64,000 nucleotides of DNA, from NCBI RefSeq assembly GCF_019175385.1, contig NC_083345.1, positions 9,463,205-9,527,204 of the forward strand, in the 5' to 3' direction. Positions 60,040 to 64,000 of the stretch are shown piece by piece. The notes under the pieces are model-generated. The model ran no database searches. It worked only from the letters and a program-made list of their open reading frames with translations, and was not told the origin of the DNA. Each line of letters starts with the position of its first letter. Within the stretch, counting starts at the first letter, position 1. The translations under genes were made by a program, and so were the position numbers. The DNA is from Lycium barbarum (taxonomy: Eukaryota; Streptophyta; Magnoliopsida; Solanales; Solanaceae).

Positions 60040-60981
60040 ATGCTAAAAGAACCTGAAGAAAATCAGACAAGCCAATCAATAGGTGTGTGTAAATTCCTTT
60101 GCTGAGTTTCTGTTTGTTTTTGAGTTTGAAATGTGGTAGAATTATTCGTGTATGCATGAAAAAGATTTCTTCTGTACTGCTTAGATGGGTTTAAACTTTA
60201 AAGGGATAACTAAAGGAATCATTAGTTCCTAATTTGATTTGAAAATCTGTTGTTGTAAATGTATGCAAGGTGTTTGTTAAAATGCCTAAATGGGTTTCAG
60301 AACAAGAAAAACATATTTCTGTTATTAGTTTCTTTGTTCCATGGTGAACAAGATATCACTTAATTGTACATGGGTTAATTACCAATTTTAGGAAATTGGA
60401 CTGGCTATTTCTTATCAATATCATTATTATCATTCTAGTATTATCTTGTTCTTCAATTGTATTACTACGGTTGCTTCTTTTACTTGGGTTATCTTTACTC
60501 TACTATTTTTGTTGTCAGTATTTTCACTATAGCTTTTACTCTTGTATTTGTCAAACCTATTTTTGAAAATGCTTTTTCTTTAGCCGAGGGTCTATCGGAA
60601 ACAATCTCTCTACCTCACACAAGGTAGGAGTAAGGTCTCCATACACCCCACCATCCCCGGACCCCACTCGTGGGATCACACTGGGTATGTTGTTGTTGGA
60701 CTGGCTATTTCTTGATGTAATTTTTGATGTAAATATTGGAGACCATCTGCTCTTGGAAAATGTTGCTTCTAATGCGTGGATATTATTGTCCATCTGTTTC
60801 TGGGATTGTGGTTTAAATTTGCTGATCTTGCTGGCTTATTGCTTTTGAGTGCCAGGTTGAGTCAGCTACATTTGCAAAGCCGTGTACACAAACCAGCCAA
60901 CTACCGTTACAAGAAATTGCACGACACTTGCAGTTAGGATGCATTGGCACGATCAATCATTATCAGCCAAAAGGAAGATAA
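60040..60981 (+). CDS. Possible tiny spliced ORF of unknown function
   Basis: The ATG at 60040 starts MLKEPEENQTSQSIG. If GGT|GTGTGTAAAT (after 60084) is a donor and TGCCAG|GTTGAG (before 60856) an acceptor, the frame continues VESATFAKPCTQTSQLPLQE, IARHLQLGCIGTINHYQPKG, R and a stop at 60979-60981, giving 56 residues. The second part looks protein-like in composition, but I recognise no family, the donor is weak, and an Au-type SINE lies in the proposed intron. It could equally be non-coding leader sequence. Confidence 0.25.
60583..60698 (+). mobile_element. Au-type SINE
   Basis: Starts GCCGAGGGTCTATCGGAAAC and runs through GTAGGAGTAAGGTCTCCATA and CCCCACTCGTGGGATCACAC to a TGTTGTTGTTG tail, the canonical Au SINE layout. 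Confidence 0.88.
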
Positions 60982-61126
60982 TTTATTATCAGAAATCGGT
61001 ACTAGTCGACATTCTCTTCTCCGGTGATTGTGCAGTAAATTGTATGCAACTGTAAGCATGTACTAAAGAATCTGGTAATAGCCATTAAGGGCTTTGAAGC
61101 ATTACTCCAAGAAACCTCAGACAAGC

Positions 61127-61420
61127 AGAGGCACATTCAGGATTTGAAGTTGAGGGGTTTCTACAGCGACCTAGGGTTCATATACAGTAGTAACTGAGTT
61201 CATCGTCAAATATTTTTATAGCTATTTAATATATTTCTGAATACTTATACAACAACAACATACCCAGTGAATCCCACAAGTGAGGTCTGTGGAGGGTATA
61301 GTTTGCGCAGACCTTACCCCTATCTTGGGAGGTAGAGAGGCTACTTCTCACACACCGTCTAGACAAAAACTACTGGGTTCCCGTGAACCCACATATCGTA
61401 CCGTGGATCCGCCTTTGCAG
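61127..61420 (+). repeat. Dispersed repeat split by an Au-type SINE
   Basis: Starts AGGCACATTCAGGATTTGAA and resumes at about 61359 through ACTACTGGGTTCCCGTGAAC to GTGGATCCGCCTTTG. This matches the outline of the repeat at 39578-39775. The piece between (61249-61358) is an inverted Au-type SINE. Confidence 0.65.
61249..61358 (-). mobile_element. Au-type SINE nested in a dispersed repeat
   Basis: ACAACAACAACATACCCAGT, then GAGGTCTGTGGAGGGTATAG, CGCAGACCTTACCCC and GAGGTAGAGAGGCTACTTCT: reverse complement of the Au SINE body and tail. Confidence 0.8.
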
Positions 61421-61555
61421 ACAAGTCAATATTTCAAAGATAGCTATGTCATATGAACTTCCATGGTGGTTTGAAAGGGCAGGTCATGTATTTGGGAAGT
61501 CCTGGGACTTGTTTCCTGAGATGAGGAATGGGAAATATTATATGCCATTTTTACG

Positions 61556-63088
61556 ATGATCCAAAAAGTAGTTAGTGAAACTCACTTGGCCTTAACGCCC
61601 TTAACACAAAAGTGCAGAACTCTCAACCACCTAAAAGAACTCCATTGCCATCTCCTCAAACATCACCTCCCTGAAACTCCATCAGCCATTGCTCCACTTC
61701 TTTCATTTGCCGTCAATTCTAGGAACCCTTCTTTCTTCAACTATTCGCGTATTGTGTTTCAAAATCTTGGCTACCAAAGTACCTTTTTGTATAATACCAT
61801 GATCAGAGGATACATGCAATCAGATTTGCCGATACCAGCAATTCTATGCTACAAAAACATGCTGAGAGATAAGCTGATTGTAAATAATTATACCTTTCCG
61901 CCATTGATAAAGGCTTGTTCAATGGTTTTAAATGAGTTGGTTCAACTTGGGTTTTCAGTACATGCCCAATTGTTGAAATTCGGATTACAACATGACCGGT
62001 TTATTGTTGCAGCATTGATTGAATTTTATTCCCTAAATCTCGAGATGGACAGAGCACGTATGTTGTTCGATGAAATTCCCTACAGAGATGTGGTTATGTT
62101 TACCACCATGATTGATGGATATGGGAAAATAGGGGAGGTGGGGAAAGCCAGATTGTTGTTTGAAGAAATGCCGGAGAGAAATGTGATTTCTTGGAGTGCA
62201 ATAATGGCAGCATATTCTCGAGCTAGTGATTTTAGGGAGGTTCTTTGTTTGTATTATAGGATGGAAAAAGACGGTCTTACGCCCAATGAGTCTGTTCTTG
62301 TAAGTGTCCTCACGGCTTGCGCTCATCGTGGTGCCTTAACAGAAGGTTTTTGGGTACATTCATTGGCTAAGCATTATAATTACGAGGCGAACCCAATATT
62401 GGCTACTGCGTTGGTTGACATGTACTCTAAATGTGGTATAATGGAGTTGGCTTCATCAGTTTTTGAAGAGATGACTTATAAGGATACTGGAGCATGGAAT
62501 GCTATCATATCAGGCTTTGCAATGAACGGAGATGCAATGAAATCCATTCAATTGTTCGATAGGATGTTAGCAAGTGGGAAGCAACCAAATGAAACCACAT
62601 TTGTCGCTTTGCTCTCTGCTTGCACTCATGCAAAATTGGTCAACATAGGTCTTTCTCTGTTTGAAAGAATGGGCAGCGTTTATGGGGTTGAACCCAGGTT
62701 TGAGCATCGTGCATGTGTGGTAGACCTGTTAGCAAGAGCCGGTAAGCTCGAGGATGCTGAGAAGTTCATCGAGGAGAACATTGGAGGGATAGAGAAAGGC
62801 GATGCTAACGTGTGGGGAGCTTTACTTGGTGCTTGTAGGGTGTATGGTAATGTCGAAGTAGGTGACAGAATATGGCGAAAGATGTCTAACATGAAGATAG
62901 CTGACTATGGTACTTATGTACTTGCATACAATATGTACAAGGAAGCTGGTTGGGAAATAGAAGCTAAGAGTGTTAGGAAATTGATCGAGGAGATGGGGAT
63001 AAAGAAGCAGCCTGGATATAGTGTCATAGAGGTAAATGGCGAGGTTAAAGAATTTGCCTCGAGTGATCTATTACATCCTAAGTCATGA
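61556..63088 (+). CDS. PLS-class pentatricopeptide repeat protein with E-type C-terminus
   Basis: A single uninterrupted frame of 510 aa, as usual for plant PPR genes. After an N-terminal region (MIQKVVSETHLALTPLTQKC) come about nine to ten PPR motifs of mixed lengths. Clear examples are FLYNTMIRGYMQSDLPIPAI, RDVVMFTTMIDGYGKIGEV, RNVISWSAIMAAYSRASDF, NPILATALVDMYSKCGIM and TGAWNAIISGFAMNGDAM. The C-terminus has the E motif (DANVWGALLGACRVYGNVEV, YVLAYNMYKEAGWEIEAKSV) and stops after KKQPGYSVIEVNGEVKEF, DLLHPKS, without a DYW deaminase domain. Such proteins bind organelle RNA, typically for C-to-U editing or processing in mitochondria or plastids. The target and organelle cannot be told from sequence. 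Confidence 0.95.
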   Translation: MIQKVVSETHLALTPLTQKCRTLNHLKELHCHLLKHHLPETPSAIAPLLSFAVNSRNPSFFNYSRIVFQNLGYQSTFLYNTMIRGYMQSDLPIPAILCYKNMLRDKLIVNNYTFPPLIKACSMVLNELVQLGFSVHAQLLKFGLQHDRFIVAALIEFYSLNLEMDRARMLFDEIPYRDVVMFTTMIDGYGKIGEVGKARLLFEEMPERNVISWSAIMAAYSRASDFREVLCLYYRMEKDGLTPNESVLVSVLTACAHRGALTEGFWVHSLAKHYNYEANPILATALVDMYSKCGIMELASSVFEEMTYKDTGAWNAIISGFAMNGDAMKSIQLFDRMLASGKQPNETTFVALLSACTHAKLVNIGLSLFERMGSVYGVEPRFEHRACVVDLLARAGKLEDAEKFIEENIGGIEKGDANVWGALLGACRVYGNVEVGDRIWRKMSNMKIADYGTYVLAYNMYKEAGWEIEAKSVRKLIEEMGIKKQPGYSVIEVNGEVKEFASSDLLHPKS

Positions 63089-63815
63089 CAAGTACGTAAC
63101 ATGCTTGAGTTATTACCTTATGTAATGCATCTTATTGATTGAACATGATGTCGAAAGGTCGGATTATGGGCAAAAGTATTGCGTTTTTCTTGGTCTTTAT
63201 TTATTTGAAACTATGGAATTGCTTCGTATTGTGTAAAATGGCCAGTGGATATTGGTACTCAGGTTAAGAATGGTGCTTTTGCGGAGTTTTGGTTCCCAAC
63301 GGTGTTTTCAGAGGCGTTTTCGGAGCGAGTCCCGGGGCGTATCAAAAACGCTTTGCGGAGCAAATGAAAGGCATAGATTCATAGGGCGTACACCCTAGAA
63401 TTTGGGGCGTAACTCCCGAGAGCAAAAGCGTAAAGGTGTACGCCGCAGGCGTTAAATTTTATTTTTATTGTTTTAAAAGTATTTTTGCTGTAGATTATGA
63501 TTTTTATTATTGGTGTAATGATACTTATACTTTATGTTATCATGTTGTAGTGATTTTTCTTAAAATATATAAATAAAGAAAACAACTCTCATAGAAAATA
63601 ACATTGCCAAAAATAATTTTTTTAGATGATTATGTCTGAAATTGATATGATAGAGATTTTATAGTATTATGTTACTGAAGCAATTTCATCCACTTTTTGA
63701 CATTACTCTTACACTTTTTGTCCTCTCCTTCAATTAAATATATAAATAATAAAAGTCAGTGTAAATATTAGTTGATGAGTAAATGAAGATTTCATTTTAA
63801 AGATTATCTAGGCTA
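63089..63815. other. 3' flank of the PPR gene, no gene recognised
   Basis: A GC-richer patch at about 63290-63460 (GTTTTCGGAGCGAGTCCCGG, then GTACGCCGCAGGCG) looks repetitive and unlike its AT-rich surroundings, but I cannot classify it. Confidence 0.5.
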
Positions 63816-63875
63816 TTATCATTTTTATGTTGTTACCTTTCTCAAATAATAATTATGATAATTTTTTTATATATT
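63816..63875 (+). repeat. 60-bp repeat, copy 2
   Basis: Identical to 57811-57870. Copy 2 ends exactly where the poly-T and the SINE-like sequence at the window edge begin. Confidence 0.95.
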
Positions 63876-64000
63876 TTTTTTTGGAAACTCCAAGAAAACC
63901 CGCAGTCGCTACCCGTTGGGTGCGCACTGGGTAAACCCCCCACTGTGGAATAGCCTGCGAACCCCACAGGGGATGTAAATCGCACTAGGCAAGCCCTGTG
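63876..64000 (-). mobile_element. SINE-like repeat, cut by the window end
   Basis: A poly-T stretch, then CGCACTGGGTAAACCCCCCA, TGTGGAATAGCCTGCGAACC and GTAAATCGCACTAGGCAAGC. This resembles tRNA-related SINEs of Solanaceae read from the tail side. The head lies outside the window. Confidence 0.6.

Noticed and set aside
1..64000. CRISPR arrays, bacterial operons or phage genes
   Set aside because: None seen. Repeats are plant MITEs, SINEs, LTRs and minisatellites.

Overview
This is nuclear DNA of a flowering plant, most likely Solanaceae. The supporting evidence is split genes with GT-AG introns, dense MITEs, several copies of the Au-type SINE common in Solanaceae, and protein-coding exons that read cleanly as plant housekeeping genes. 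No bacterial, organellar or CRISPR signal is seen. All calls come from reading the sequence; no database search was run.

Layout. 1-5290: intergenic, with MITEs and microsatellites. 5388-7139 (+): secreted glycine-rich cell-wall protein. 7140-11560: intergenic, dominated by two large fold-back structures. 12028-16750 (+): eIF2B beta, nine coding exons. 18425-22188 (-): plastid ribosomal protein bL28, two exons, with a duplicated and donor-dead copy of the transit-peptide exon in its intron. 24098-32253 (-): U2AF large-subunit-like splicing factor, nine coding exons plus a leader exon near 35.2-35.3 kb. 35.3-39.4 kb: intergenic, with two Mutator-type elements carrying 9-bp target duplications. 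39414-53359 (-): cyanase, four coding exons. Its 10.6-kb first intron holds a minisatellite and an 8.47-kb Copia structure. 53.4-61.5 kb: repeats, an orphan RBM42-like exon, nested fold-back elements and a possible tiny spliced ORF. 61556-63088 (+): intronless PLS-class PPR protein. The window ends inside a SINE-like repeat.

The most striking object is the Copia structure at 43459-51929. It is not a normal LTR-body-LTR element. It is a palindrome of two 3.8-kb arms of the same defective Copia element around an 867-bp loop (leader and gag). Both outer edges are the U5 end of an LTR. The arms join one base from the primer-binding site, and a single 5-bp duplication (CTCTA) flanks the whole unit. 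I read this as an integrated product of fold-back self-priming during reverse transcription. Because it lies in the cyanase first intron, the cyanase pre-mRNA should contain a 3.8-kb hairpin, which could be a source of siRNAs against the family.

The genes do not form one pathway. Four serve general gene expression or metabolism: translation initiation control, plastid translation, 3' splice-site recognition and cyanate detoxification. From memory, the bL28 and U2AF-like genes are also neighbours in Arabidopsis (At2g33450 and At2g33435/33440), so this pair looks like conserved microsynteny.
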